From the NCBI GenBank assembly GCA_003024985.2, contig PXIH01S0019216.1: a stretch of DNA of 18,914 nt; one strand, given 5' to 3'. Source of the stretch: Euperipatoides rowelli. Lineage: Eukaryota > Onychophora > Udeonychophora > Euonychophora > Peripatopsidae. The notes below the pieces were generated by a model. The model worked only from the letters and a program-made list of their open reading frames with translations. It did no database searches and had not been told where the DNA came from. Shown here piece by piece: positions 1 through 8,857 of the stretch. The translations under genes and the position numbers were made by a program. The first letter of the stretch is position 1. Each line of letters opens with the position of its first letter.

Positions 1-1726
1 GAACTTTGACTCCGAGGAGAAAAGTTTCAAAAAGTAGACCACATATGACAGTATTTACCTTCGGAGTACAATTCTTTGATGCTTCAAAGAAAAATTCTCC
101 TAGTGTGTGCTAGCCTTAAATGAAGCTATTATTTCATTTGAAAAATCTACAGTTGGTATTTTCAATAAACTTAAATCCTTTGCCTTTAACATTTTAATTA
201 TTATTATTATTATTATTATGGGCTTTAGTAAAGAAAAGCCTGAAAATTTTTTAGGCATACCTTATCCTTTTTATGGTTTTCAACTAAAAACTAAGTGTCA
301 AATGATCATTTATGAAAAAATTAAAAATACTTGTAATAAACTTAAATACCAATACCTGTCTATTCCCATGAAAATTAAAGTTATTAATATTAATGTTACC
401 TATCATTAATTACTATGCTCCTCATATTCAATTCACCAAAAAATTTATTAATTCTTTATATTCAATTTTGAGTTGTTTCATATGGAGTGGAAAAAAAGCT
501 AAAATGTCAATAGAAAAATTGACTTATCCTAGACACCTTGGAGGACTTGGTCTAAAAAATGTTACTTTTCAATCACAAGCACTTCAATTTAATGCCTTTA
601 TTTCTATTATTGATCATTGTTAATCTATGGACTATAGTGTTCCAGTTGAACCAACTGATCGTCCCCCTTCTGATAAAATTTTTTTTGGACAGATTATTAA
701 ATTATTTTATAATTTTAGAAACATCGTTGATGATCTTGACCTTTTTTCACCTACCAAAATCTCTCAGAAATTTCTATTTTCAATTTCCTCTGAATGATAA
801 TGTAATTTTTTCTAAATATATTTTAAAAGACCTTATTAATCAATTTTCAACCCCTTCTATAATTGATTTTGCATTTAAATTTTTAAATGATGTAATTCCT
901 GTTAAAACTAAAATTCATAATAGAGAATCAGATGATTGTTTTAAAAAATGCTTTTTTTTGTGAACATTATGAGTCCTTAGAACACCTCTTCTTTGAGTGC
1001 ATTGTTTTTGCAAAAGAAAGAAATTTACTCTTTAAAGCACTTAATGTGCATATCAACCTTCCTATATTGACAACCTAATTATATTATCTAAATATAATAA
1101 ATTTTCAAAATGCATACTTAATTTTTTTTTTTCATTCTCTGGAAATATAGAAATTAAAATATTTTTAATAATTCTAAAGATATTTTTAAAGAATATCTGT
1201 CTACTGAATTGATCAAATCAATTAACACTGACCATAGTAGTTACTTAGAAAAAAAAAAATTCAATAATATGTGGAATTTTTCTCATAATTTTGTCATATC
1301 TATAGAATGGAAACAGTAAACTTGGCTTTGTTTCCCTTATTGTTATGAAATGACTATTAGATATTTTTAATATCTTTTTTGCCTTTTTTAGGGTGTTATA
1401 AAACTTTTGTTTCTAAAGCTTTTTGTGTTAAAATTCTTAATTATAATAGTTATTCCTGCTATTTGTATTTGTTTTTATATGAGACCAGTTTGGTTATTTT
1501 TTGTCACTACATATTTAGGTGAATTTACTTTTGATTATTTTAAGAATAGTAATAAGAATAAATCTTCTTATTTTTATGTTTATATTTTAACATAATTTTG
1601 ATATTTAAAAACTGTCAATGTACTTAAGTTTTTAGTTTTTGTTTTTGTAAATGTGAAATTAATAATTATTGAAGAAATAAAATATATTAGTTGGGTGAAA
1701 TTCCCTTCTGTAATAATAAAAAAAAA
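1..1726 (+). mobile_element. 3' part of a degenerate non-LTR (LINE) retrotransposon
   Basis: This is the end of a reverse-transcriptase ORF, frame-broken into pieces at 107-409, 393-623, 559-963, 959-1078 and 1131-1319. Read in order, they give an RT thumb-like stretch (NFLGIPYPF, then EKIKNTCNKLKYQYLSIPMK), a connection region (CFIWSGKKAKMSIEKL followed by GGLGLKNV), a segment FKFLNDVIPVKTKIHNRES, and a zinc-knuckle (zf-RVT type) with CFKKC, then ESLEHLFFEC. The last piece ends MWNFSHNFVISIEWKQ and a stop at 1317-1319. This order is typical of L1/Tx1-like LINE ORF2 C-termini. An AT-rich 3' UTR follows and ends in TAATAA plus nine A at 1718-1726. The 5' end lies outside the window; bases 30-60 may hold the ruined catalytic YADD box. 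With five frames and internal stops it is dead. LINE class is confident; the exact clade is not. Confidence 0.85.
194..219 (+). repeat. (ATT)n microsatellite inside the LINE
   Basis: About eight ATT units lie within the LINE reading frame, adding a run of isoleucines just before the MGFSKEKPENFLGIP segment. The expansion does not break that frame, and probably grew after the copy died. Confidence 0.9.
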
Positions 1727-1739
1727 CGTATGTTTGATC

Positions 1740-2022
1740 GTTTGATTCATCAAATTTTCTTATTTCATTTAAAAAATTGTGAAAATTTAACTTTTATAAA
1801 TGTTAGAAGAGGCCAATTATGTCATCTCATCATATGGTGTTTGTTTTGATTTCTATTTAAGATGATGTCATCTATCACAGATCTTAAACACAAATCAAAG
1901 CAGATACCAGGTTTTGTTTTGATTTGTGTTAAGATGATGTAATAGATGACGTAATCATTATTTTCTAAAACTTAAATTTTAATAGTTTTTTAACTGAAAT
2001 AAGAAAATATGATGAATTAAAC
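1740..2022. mobile_element. Foldback MITE with long imperfect inverted repeats
   Basis: The left arm starts GTTTGATTCATC (1740) and the right arm, read on the other strand from 2022, starts GTTTAATTCATC. The arms continue as CATCAAATTTTCTTATTTCA versus CATCATATTTTCTTATTTCA and can be followed for about 50-70 bp with scattered mismatches, including a shared GTCATCT block. The centre holds a second hairpin at 1881-1935. No coding potential is seen. I could not fix a target-site duplication, so the superfamily is unassigned. It begins 13 bp after the LINE poly(A). Confidence 0.75.
1881..1935. repeat. Central hairpin of the foldback element
   Basis: Arm 1 (1881-1902, ATCTTAAACACAAATCAAAG...) pairs with arm 2 (1915-1935), whose reverse complement is ATCTTAACACAAATCAAAAC..., with one bulge and one mismatch. 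A third, direct partial copy (TTTGTTTTGATTTCTATTTAAG) lies at about 1840-1861. The core therefore holds three related units in alternating orientation. Confidence 0.8.
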
Positions 2023-2882
2023 ATTTTTTGGCAAAATAAAATGAAATTGAAAAAGTTGGAAATGGTATTGAAAATACACTTTAATGCACAGATCACATTC
2101 AAATTTTTTTAAAAATTAATAATTTTAAAAGATAAAATAAAAAAAATATTCCACCATACTAAGGTAGAAATTATTTTTTTACCGAGATATTTTTATTTAG
2201 CAAGGAATTCTGTTTGTAAAAAAAAATTAATTAAAAAAAAAATCATTGTCTAAGTCATCTTTAAATAAATTAATATGAGTATACATTTTACAATATATTA
2301 AAAAAATCTCAACAATGGAAGGTACATTATCATTTTTTAATAAGAATTATTATTCAGCATAAAAAAAAATGTAAACACAGTTTATAATATTGAGTCATAG
2401 TACTTTAAGAAGAAGGAAGGTATGTTTTTTTAATCAGTTGATTATTTTTACTCAGAATCAAATAATAAATATAGAAAAATTAATATTTTTTTTGTTGTTT
2501 ATTTTATTTTATGAATAATAACATGCTAAATGTATTCAGTCACATAATCCCCCCACCCCGCCAATAACTCAAAAGTTGAAATACAATGAAAGTTTTTAAT
2601 TTATTAAATTAATAATTTTCAAAGATAAAAAAAAAAAAAGAGATATTTAAAGTTAAAAATAAGAATTTATCTCCTAAGCCATCTCCCAATATTGCAACAT
2701 ACAGTATGTTTTATGATCAAAATACATTCATACTCATTAACAAATAGACACTTATAAAATATATTATAAATTCATTTAAATTTTATTATCAATGTTATGT
2801 AAGGTAGTTTTTTTTTTTAAATTTTATTGCTTACAGTTACAAATCTTATGTTCTGTGATATCACAAATGACATTTTAAATTA
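2023..2882. other. AT-rich spacer, no gene seen
   Basis: This stretch is dominated by A and T runs. Two segments look weakly alike, around 2110-2290 (AATTAATAATTTTAAAAGAT, later CTAAGTCATCT) and around 2605-2700 (AATTAATAATTTTCAAAGAT, later CTAAGCCATCT), in the same order. They may be two old copies of one repeat, but base composition makes this weak. Confidence 0.4.
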
Positions 2883-3152
2883 GAAACGGGGCCCAATAAG
2901 TGACATTTTACTGCATTTTTAACATCTGTGAATGTATTTTGGTCAATATGGTAAAGCTGACGAATGTTGTATCAAAATTATCGAAATCGATCCAAAAAAT
3001 ATTATTTCACCTCTAGATTATCATAGGGTTGGGGCATAGTGGGTTTAATACATAACAGAACATAGGTTCACGGTTACGGTAAGGTTAGGACTGTAAATAA
3101 AAAAATAAGACTGCTGTCCATTTAAAAAATATCACTTATTGGGCATCATTTC
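2883..3152. mobile_element. 270-bp MITE with TA target duplication (Tc1/mariner type)
   Basis: The left end GAAACGGGGCCCAATAAGTG (2883) and the right end, read on the other strand from 3152, GAAATGATGCCCAATAAGTG, form terminal inverted repeats that continue to GACATTTT and GATATTTT (about 22 of 26 positions match). Both ends are flanked by TA (2881-2882 and 3153-3154), the duplication made by Tc1/mariner-class transposases. The interior has no coding frame, so it is non-autonomous. The superfamily rests only on the TA flanks, which are easily met by chance in AT-rich DNA. Confidence 0.75.
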
Positions 3153-3599
3153 TAGGCTCTCGTCAAATTACAAGAAAGCTCTGGTTCTGGGCTCTTTTGT
3201 TAAACTTAATCTCTGATTCAGGATAAACTCATTTATTGTTTTGAATTATTGTTTTTTTTTTAAAAAAAAAAGTGGAATATTTGTTGTTTTTAAGTACATT
3301 TTTTAAAAGCAATTTTGTGTCTTAAAAAATGTTAAAACATTCTCATCACATAATGATCTAAAAACAACTAAGGTAGGGATACTCTTAATGATTAACAAAA
3401 TCAAAATATTCACTAACTTAAAACTGTTACATTAAATCCAAGGAATTTCTGACTTTGCTGCTATAAGAAGCGGATTATTGGTAAATGATCGGGAGGGAGT
3501 ACCCATAGAATTATTGTTCTCTGCTAAAACATTAACATTTTTATTGATATAATAAATATGATAATTAGCAACTTTACGAAAAGTAATTTTAACATTTAA
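3153..3599. other. Spacer, no gene seen
   Basis: Mostly AT-rich DNA with A and T runs near 3250. A less AT-rich patch near 3455-3515 shows no supported frame or repeat partner. Confidence 0.4.
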
Positions 3600-4094
3600 T
3601 ATATTGCTGCTCTTAGATATTATGTGCCATCTTTATTTGAAAAAGTAAATAAATTGAAATCTGCATATTTTATTGAACAATTTATATTTTTTATCATAAT
3701 CACCAACATAAACTTATGTGGGAAATACATTAACACAGGGTCGTTAAATCCAGGCAAATTTATTGTTAAAAATGAAGTTCAGTCTAACAAAAAATTAATA
3801 ATGCAAAATTTACCGATTAAATATGAATATCAAATACAAAATATCGCAACTGAAAATTTTAATGACATTTTAGTTACTTCGGTAATTATTGTATTAAATT
3901 GTATCATTGGAGTTTGAGTCGATGGGATAACAAATCACTTGTACTATCTCGCTTTGCTAAACAAACAAAATTTCAATTTGAATGACCAGGGCATTCTAAT
4001 TGAAATGTTTCACTTATGGTATTTTAAAAGTAAACTAAGAGGAAGAGGAAAGCCATCAGCTCTAGAATTTAAGAGGGGAACAATACTTTTATGA
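3600..4094 (+). pseudogene. Unidentified interrupted reading frame
   Basis: One frame stays open from 3600 to a single TGA at 3915-3917, then runs on to a TGA at 4092-4094. This gives about 160 codons with one internal stop, which is long for DNA this AT-rich. The first part begins YIAALRYYVPSLFEKVNKLK, without a good ATG. The second part contains LNKQNFNLNDQGILIEMFHL and a basic stretch KSKLRGRGKPSALEFKRG. I recognise no domain or motif. It may be a dead transposon ORF or a host pseudogene, or chance. The next element, an hAT copy, starts 130 bp later and is a different unit. Confidence 0.25.
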
Positions 4095-4415
4095 TTATAC
4101 TTTATTTATTTAACATGCACAAGAGAAGTTTCCCATTTATACTTTATACTATGAAATTTTATCAATATCAGCTCTAATGAGATTTGGACAAAATTCTCAT
4201 TAAGTAGGTCTATAATACACAAGCAGGGCCGGATTAAGGCAAGGGCTGTAGCAGGGGCTGAAGACCAGGGCCTCTGGCTTGCTGTAGGGTCTCTTAATAT
4301 TAAATGGAAACTGAAAAGTTATTTCATTTGTGAAGACTGAATTAAAGCATAAGCACTCTAAATTAATTAACATACAAAGAGCTCACTTATTGGTGTCTCC
4401 CTCTAGTGATAAAAA

Positions 4416-4483
4416 ACAACTGTACTGTATACATATTAATATATTGTATACAACTGTACTGTATACATATTAATATATTGTAT
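4416..4483 (+). repeat. Perfect tandem duplication, 2 x 34 bp
   Basis: Two identical 34-bp units (4416-4449 and 4450-4483), each starting ACAACTGTACTGTATACATA, sit side by side inside the hAT element. Identity suggests a recent duplication or gene-conversion event. Confidence 0.95.
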
Positions 4484-4630
4484 GACCGTTTGTGATGTTA
4501 TATAACTTCTGAATACTAGGTCCATTGATTCCCTGCAAATCATTCTCTCTAATGACATTTTTTATTGTTTTTGAAATATGACACTGGTATTGAAATAGTA
4601 ACTACAGATTTGTGTTTAATTATAACTAAT

Positions 4631-4817
4631 GTGGGTGGAGAGAGGAGTTCCTCCAAGATGAAACACATAAAGAATGCTACATAAATCGACAATGGCACAA
4701 GAATAACTAAACATACTTGCTCTCATGGCAATTGAAAATGTTGTTCTCAAGAATCTACAACTTACTGATGTTTTGGAGGAATTTGTTTCCAAGAAATTAC
4801 ACAAAGTCAATGTTTGA
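4631..4817 (+). pseudogene. hAT transposase C-terminal (dimerisation) fragment, broken
   Basis: This is the end of a transposase that would have cut and rejoined the element's ends. In one frame from 4631 it reads GGERSSSKMKHIKNA, then a stop at 4682-4684. In the next frame from 4686 it reads STMAQE, a stop at 4704-4706, then LNILALMAIENVVLKNLQLT and DVLEEFVSKKLHKVNV to a TGA at 4815-4817. The pattern ERSFSKLK-IKN-R-TM-QERL--LAL--IE is the signature of the hAT C-terminal dimerisation region, as in the ZMYM1/DUF4371-like branch. One frameshift and two stops make it non-functional. The assignment to hAT agrees with the terminal repeats of the surrounding element. Confidence 0.85.
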
Positions 4818-4957
4818 ATTTAAACTGTGGTTATCATTGTTTAAAGTACAGTAAATTTAATTTTAATTCAACTTTTTTTGCCATCAAAATTATTACTGGG
4901 GGTAGGGTCTAAAAGTGTCTGTAGCCCAGCAGCCTACATAACCTTAATCCAGCTCTG

Positions 4958-5276
4958 TAGACGAAGCGATTAAATGGACCTTAATATTTAAAAGACTCCC
5001 TCATCATGAGTTCAATATACCTCTTATGATTAATATAAACTTTTATGTTGATATAAAAAATATAGCCTTTTAAAAAAATGTATCTAATCGTTAATGATGT
5101 CAACAAAATGTGCTAAAGATATTTCTCAAGAGACGCTAGTGGTAGATATCACTGCATAGCAAAGCAACCACTGGAATTTCCAACTGTTATCTACCTCTAA
5201 GCCTTTTTTACTGCATTCGAGGGGCCTAACAAGTAATCAAATTGAATTATCCACTATTCTGTACATAACACAAATT
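4958..5276. other. Spacer with a small inverted repeat
   Basis: No gene is seen. GCTAGTGGTAGATA near 5135 and TATCTACCTCTAAGC near 5190 form a short imperfect inverted repeat. At about 5219 GGGGCCTAACAAGTAA resembles the MITE end GGGGCCCAATAAGTGA at 2889, but no partner end was found. Confidence 0.35.
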
Positions 5277-5315
5277 ATCTATATTTGTAAATGGTTATCA
5301 TTTACAAATATAGAT
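5277..5315. repeat. Perfect 17-bp palindrome with 5-nt loop
   Basis: ATCTATATTTGTAAATG (5277-5293), loop GTTAT, then its exact reverse complement (5299-5315). Allowing one bulged T, pairing extends by five more bases (CAAAT and ATTTG). It could be the centre of a small palindromic MITE or a stable RNA hairpin if transcribed. Confidence 0.9.
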
Positions 5316-5625
5316 ATTTGAAAATAAAAAATAAAATCATATTTAAACCATTAATTTGTTTTTAAATTAAGTTAGCATTACTGCAGTTCTACTAAGCTTG
5401 GCAAAAGTGGAATCAATACGATTGTTTTTAATTCATCAGTTATTATAGTTTACTTGTTTTTCCAGTATTTGAATCAATTTAACTCTTTTGTAGGCAAATT
5501 CCAATGAAAATAATTTTAACCCATGATAAATTGTTTGAAACGCTAACACTAAATGCAACTTTTAATTCAAAGAACATAGGAAATTATAAAGCTATAGTGT
5601 TAATTGCTGCTTATGAAAAATACTA

Positions 5626-5658
5626 AGAGCATAATTATTTTTGTCTCCCTCTAGTGAT
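5626..5658 (+). repeat. Second copy of a 33-bp dispersed repeat
   Basis: This segment starts AGAGCATAATTATTTTTGTC and ends TCTCCCTCTAGTGAT. A copy inside the hAT element at about 4379-4411 starts AGAGCTCACTTATTGGTGTC and has the same ending. About 28 of 33 bases agree, including 17 in a row (TGTCTCCCTCTAGTGAT). Confidence 0.7.
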
Positions 5659-5765
5659 CAATATTTTAGTGGATATACTTAACTCCACTCTCCCATAAGC
5701 TTAATGCTGATTTCATTTTCCGTAAGAGGAAAAAATACATTAGAAGCATCAGCTTAGCATAAAGT

Positions 5766-5802
5766 ACTTCGCTTTACGCTAAAATTTCTCGTAAAACGAA
5801 GT
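5766..5802. repeat. 13-bp stem hairpin
   Basis: ACTTCGCTTTACG (5766-5778) pairs with CGTAAAACGAAGT (5790-5802) across an 11-nt loop with one mismatch. It is unusual here for having CG dinucleotides in both arms. Function unknown. Confidence 0.75.
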
Positions 5803-6319
5803 TCTTAAGTACGAGTTATTAAAAATTTCATTTCTACTATCTATTTGATTACTCTCCGCTGTATATAGCAAATACAGTATGTGCATATGTGTATGGGTCC
5901 CAGTTATAGTTGAGACATTTAAAGGAAGACCGAGATGTCTTATTAAATTATTTATAGTATTTAGCAGCATGAGTATATGAAGCATGCACATAAATCTGTA
6001 ATTATACAATATTATTTAATACTACATTTAAAAGAATTCTATATATAGAATATTATTTTATGCTCAGTAAATTGATAAAAAAAATTTCAGTATGATAAAT
6101 ATTATGCATTGTCTTATCAGCTCTAATTTTTTAATATAAATGATTACCTTACAAATGTTTACATTTTCATAGTCACAGATTGTTTTAGATGTACTGTAGA
6201 TGTCCTTCATTGAGCAGCTTATTACAGATATTCTCATAATTATTGCCATTCATCATTTCACCGTTAACCGACTATTTGTTTACACCCAATCTAGTACCAT
6301 AATCATTAAATGAGTTTAA

Positions 6320-6341
6320 ATATATATATATATATATATAT
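6320..6341. repeat. (AT)11 microsatellite
   Basis: Eleven AT units, uninterrupted. Confidence 0.95.
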
Positions 6342-7554
6342 GGTATATAAATATCTAGACCTGTGAAATAATCTGGTTTGTATGAATTTATTGCATTAAG
6401 CCTATGCAGATTATAGCAAAGATGAGTAAAAATAAACAAGACATAAAACACCTTGAAAACTTAAAAAAAAATGCCTTGTCAATTACTAGACAGTGTTACA
6501 CAAAATTAATAATTAACAAAAACAACTTAAATGTCTCATAACAAATATGGTGGCTGCTAAACCTAATTACAAACACAAAAAACACAACATACATTTTGAT
6601 ATAGACAGTTTGATGAAATCATATCTTTACAGTTATGTATATTCTTAACTAACAAATAATTCATAGCAATTACATTGGTACTTTCCTTTTTCCAAGAGTC
6701 TGATAAATTCTTTTACAGTGAACATTATTGATTATACAATATAAGGTAACTCTTCATCAACATTTCATATTTTGATACAACAAACAAAAATATAAAATTA
6801 AGGTTACAATGATTTGTAATATTTTTAAGTGAAGAACCACAGATAAAACAGAACAATAAAAAAGAAATACTGTATTTAATTAAGTAATAAACCATCATCA
6901 GGAGTCTAATAATTAGTCTACATAAGAAAAGAAAAAAGAATTGTTTAACATTATTCACATTACTATTAATTCTTAAAACGTATAAAAATATAAAAGGAGA
7001 AAGTTTTTAACCTAAATCTTCTAGCAATACATCTGTATTGTGTTTTGGGGCTAATACAGATAAAAAAATGAATAAACTATAAGTTATTCAAATTGTATAA
7101 TCAATGGAAATGAAAATTTCTTGAATTTAAGGTAATGAATGAAAAAAATACAACTTAAAAAAGCATTAAAAAAAAAACTAAAAATAAGGAAACAGTTGGA
7201 GAAAATTAAAATAAGTTTTAGCTGAAAACTAAATAAATTGATTAGGAACAGGGAGCTGAAATAGACAGAAAAAGATGAAAATAAACAGTATGATCTGATT
7301 ACGATTTCTACAAAGGGAGAAAATATGTAAGATTAATGATGTAAAAAGAAACTGATTATCCAGAGAGTTTTCAGTTGATTACATGCTGAAAGGAATAGAG
7401 AGAAAAGAATGTATTAATTATCCAATGAAAAATATTTCTGGATGGACAGAGTAGATGTGAATAAATGAACCAGTCAGAGTCTAGAGAGAAACAAAAATAT
7501 ATATTTAATCAAACAAGTTTAACACCATATAACTTAAAAGATTTTATGACATAC
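6342..7554. other. AT-rich stretch, probably vinculin-gene intron
   Basis: It lies downstream of the last exon seen on the minus strand and before the missing tail-coding exons, so it is inferred to be intronic. I searched the minus strand here for the vinculin tail (segments such as GNDII or KRMALLM) and found nothing. The minus-strand open frame at 6725-6958 is hydrophobic and low-complexity, with no family resemblance. Confidence 0.4.
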
Positions 7555-7663
7555 CTCCTCCTCCTCCTATATGCAGCTGACCCATCTCAGGTAAATTATA
7601 GGCACTATCATCTTCCGGATACACAGTCACGGCATGCCGCACTTCCCCAACAGCAGTGATGAG
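7555..7663 (-). CDS. VCL: Vinculin-like gene, exon D (head end and start of linker)
   Basis: The 109-nt exon encodes LITAVGEVRHAVTVYPEDDS, then AYNLPEMGQLHIGGGG. It aligns with the vinculin segment that ends the last head helix (ILGAVAKVREAF) and enters the linker (PPPPPDLEQLRL matches NLPEMGQLHI). Vinculin links integrin and cadherin adhesions to actin; the linker lets head and tail separate. The acceptor TTAATGTTAAG and donor GTATGT are canonical; the exon enters at phase 0 and leaves one base (phase 1) after a glycine run coded by GGA repeats. The vertebrate VASP-binding FPPPP motif is absent here. The tail domain should follow in exons left of the window, because none is seen in the next 7.5 kb. 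A vinculin-family member other than vinculin itself remains possible. Confidence 0.85.
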
Positions 7664-7741
7664 CTTAACATTAAGAAGAAAAAGTAATCAATTTAAATTT
7701 GAAACCATATACAAAATATATACAGCATACTGTATATACAT

Positions 7742-8398
7742 ATAAGTTTTTATCCAAAATTAGTTATAATTAGTTGAAACTAAAATTTTCTACTGGAGTA
7801 TCTTAAGAATTAGTTTTAAGCAGTCAAAACTAAATCTAATTAATGCTATTATCTTAAACTAGTTTTAGCTAGATCAACGGTCTTCAAACTACGGCCCGTG
7901 GGCCTTATTAGGTCTGTCAAGTAATTTTATATGGCCCCCTTATGTGGTCTAAATATTTTTTAAACATGTTAAATAAATTTTAAAAACATATTTTTTTCAG
8001 CTAATTAAATCATGCATAGTAATAGTAATGTAGTCAAGCAAAACCGGTTTGACATGTTATATTTTGGCAATATTTTGGCCAATAACCACTAATATTTTGA
8101 CACTGGTCAAGCTAAGAGTTTTGACAATAGAGGGGAGGGGGGGGGGAGGAAGAGGGAGAAATGAAAAAAATACCAATTATTTTACTTTCAACTAGTTAAA
8201 ATTAGTTTCAACTGATTTAGGATATTTACAATGATATATCCATAAATATCAATTTTATCTACAGTAGTTAAAACTAGTTTTGGAAAATACCATTAGTTTC
8301 GTTTAGACTACTTAAAACTAATCCTTACTCACTAGGGGGAGTAATTTTAGTTTCAACTAATTACAAATTAGTTATAACTAATTTCATATAAAAACTAT
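7742..8398. mobile_element. MITE with about 130-bp inverted repeats, in a vinculin intron
   Basis: The left arm (7742-7872) and right arm (about 8262-8398) are inverted copies. The best block is AATTAGTTGAAACTAAAATT (7768-7787), whose exact reverse complement is 8343-8362. Other paired blocks include AAATTAGTTATAA, ATTAGTTTTAAG and AAACTAGTTTTA. The motif ACTAGTTTTA/TAGTTGAAACTA recurs in both arms and again near 8190-8215. The middle carries a segment that looks like the end of an unrelated hAT element (7875 onward) and a G-run (8137-8146). No target duplication was settled. Confidence 0.75.
7875..8130 (+). mobile_element. hAT-like terminus nested in the MITE
   Basis: From 7875 the sequence CAACGGTCTTCAAACTACGG, followed by CCCGTGGGCC, closely resembles the classic end of Charlie/Zaphod-type hAT elements (CAG-GGT-CTCAAACT-CGGCCCG-GGGCC). 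A further GGCC block follows at about 7932. No matching right end was recognised, so the outer limit near 8130 is a guess. It is probably a solo or deleted copy that jumped into the MITE. Confidence 0.55.
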
Positions 8399-8616
8399 AA
8401 CAGTATATTATAATGATCTTTCTTCATTGTATTTGTTTGATTTGGTTATCTAAGATGTACATTTCATTCACTTGTTTATAATTAATTGTATTGCAACATT
8501 ATTTTATAGAAAAGTTGTAATCACCGATTGATTAGCTGTGAAATTTATAATTGAATAAATGAAATGGCTAATTCTTATGAAGTTGTATTTGTTAATGTTA
8601 TTGTTGCAATAAAGTA
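8399..8616. other. Intron sequence, no gene seen
   Basis: AT-rich sequence in the intron between exons C and D of the vinculin-like gene, with no recognised repeat partner. Confidence 0.5.
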
Positions 8617-8684
8617 TAATATTAACGATATTCTAATATTGACGATATTCTAATATTAACGATATTCTAATATTAACGATATTC
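8617..8684 (+). repeat. Minisatellite, 4 x 17 bp
   Basis: Four head-to-tail units of TAATATTAACGATATTC (8617, 8634, 8651, 8668); the second has G for A at one position. Each unit includes the near-palindrome ATATTAACGATAT. It lies about 170 bp downstream (in transcript terms) of the exon C donor. Confidence 0.95.
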
Positions 8685-8857
8685 TAAATTACTTCACTTG
8701 ACCAAATCATTATTTAAATTATGCCATTTCAATCATTCACTTATAATTCCATAATGGTCAATCTGTAATTACAACTTTACTATAAAAATAATAAAGTTAC
8801 AATATAATTATAAACAAATGAAAAATATTACATAAAATAAAAAATATATGTCCTTAC

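Larger units (their letters stand above)
4224..4957 (+). mobile_element. Internally deleted hAT transposon
   Basis: The ends CAGGGCCGGATTAAGG (4224-4239) and, on the other strand from 4957, CAGAGCTGGATTAAGG are inverted repeats that begin with the CAG typical of hAT elements. Similarity continues inward for about 20 bp more (GTAGCAGGGGCT versus GGCTGCTGGGCT, then AGAC on both sides). The flanking 8 bp, TACACAAG and TAGACGAA, agree at five positions, as expected for an old hAT target duplication. At 734 bp it is far too short for a full transposase gene, but keeps the 3' end of one at 4631-4817. It also carries a perfect 34-bp tandem duplication. Confidence 0.85.
5316..6319. other. AT-rich spacer, no gene seen
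   Basis: Open frames on the minus strand at 5779-6009 and 6064-6249 show no recognisable domain or splice structure and are treated as chance. A second copy of a 33-bp repeat that also occurs in the hAT element lies at 5626-5658, and a hairpin at 5766-5802. Confidence 0.4.

Noticed and set aside
1407-1595. Hydrophobic plus-strand frame
   Set aside because: Lies in the T-rich 3' UTR of the LINE; T-rich DNA reads as Phe, Leu and Ile by composition.
4395-4411. T7-promoter-like or CTCF-like string TCTCCCTCTAGTGAT
   Set aside because: Only a partial match to either; the copy at 5642 makes a repeat the simpler explanation.
4616-4810. Minus-strand open frame of 64 codons
   Set aside because: It is the antisense of the hAT transposase fragment, which explains its openness.
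5130-5205. tRNA-like or tRNA-SINE sequence (AGTGGTAGA resembles an A box)
   Set aside because: No B box and no cloverleaf could be drawn.
4958-5320. Second Tc1-type MITE starting near 5219
   Set aside because: Only one end resembles the 2883 element and no opposite end was found.
5779-6958. Three minus-strand frames (5779-6009, 6064-6249, 6725-6958) as possible vinculin tail exons
   Set aside because: None contains tail segments or fits the phase-1 junction after exon D with a family match.
7465-7659. Plus-strand open frame
   Set aside because: It overlaps vinculin exon D on the opposite strand; the minus reading has splice sites and family similarity.
8617-8684. CRISPR-like array
   Set aside because: Units are contiguous with no spacers, and the window is eukaryotic.
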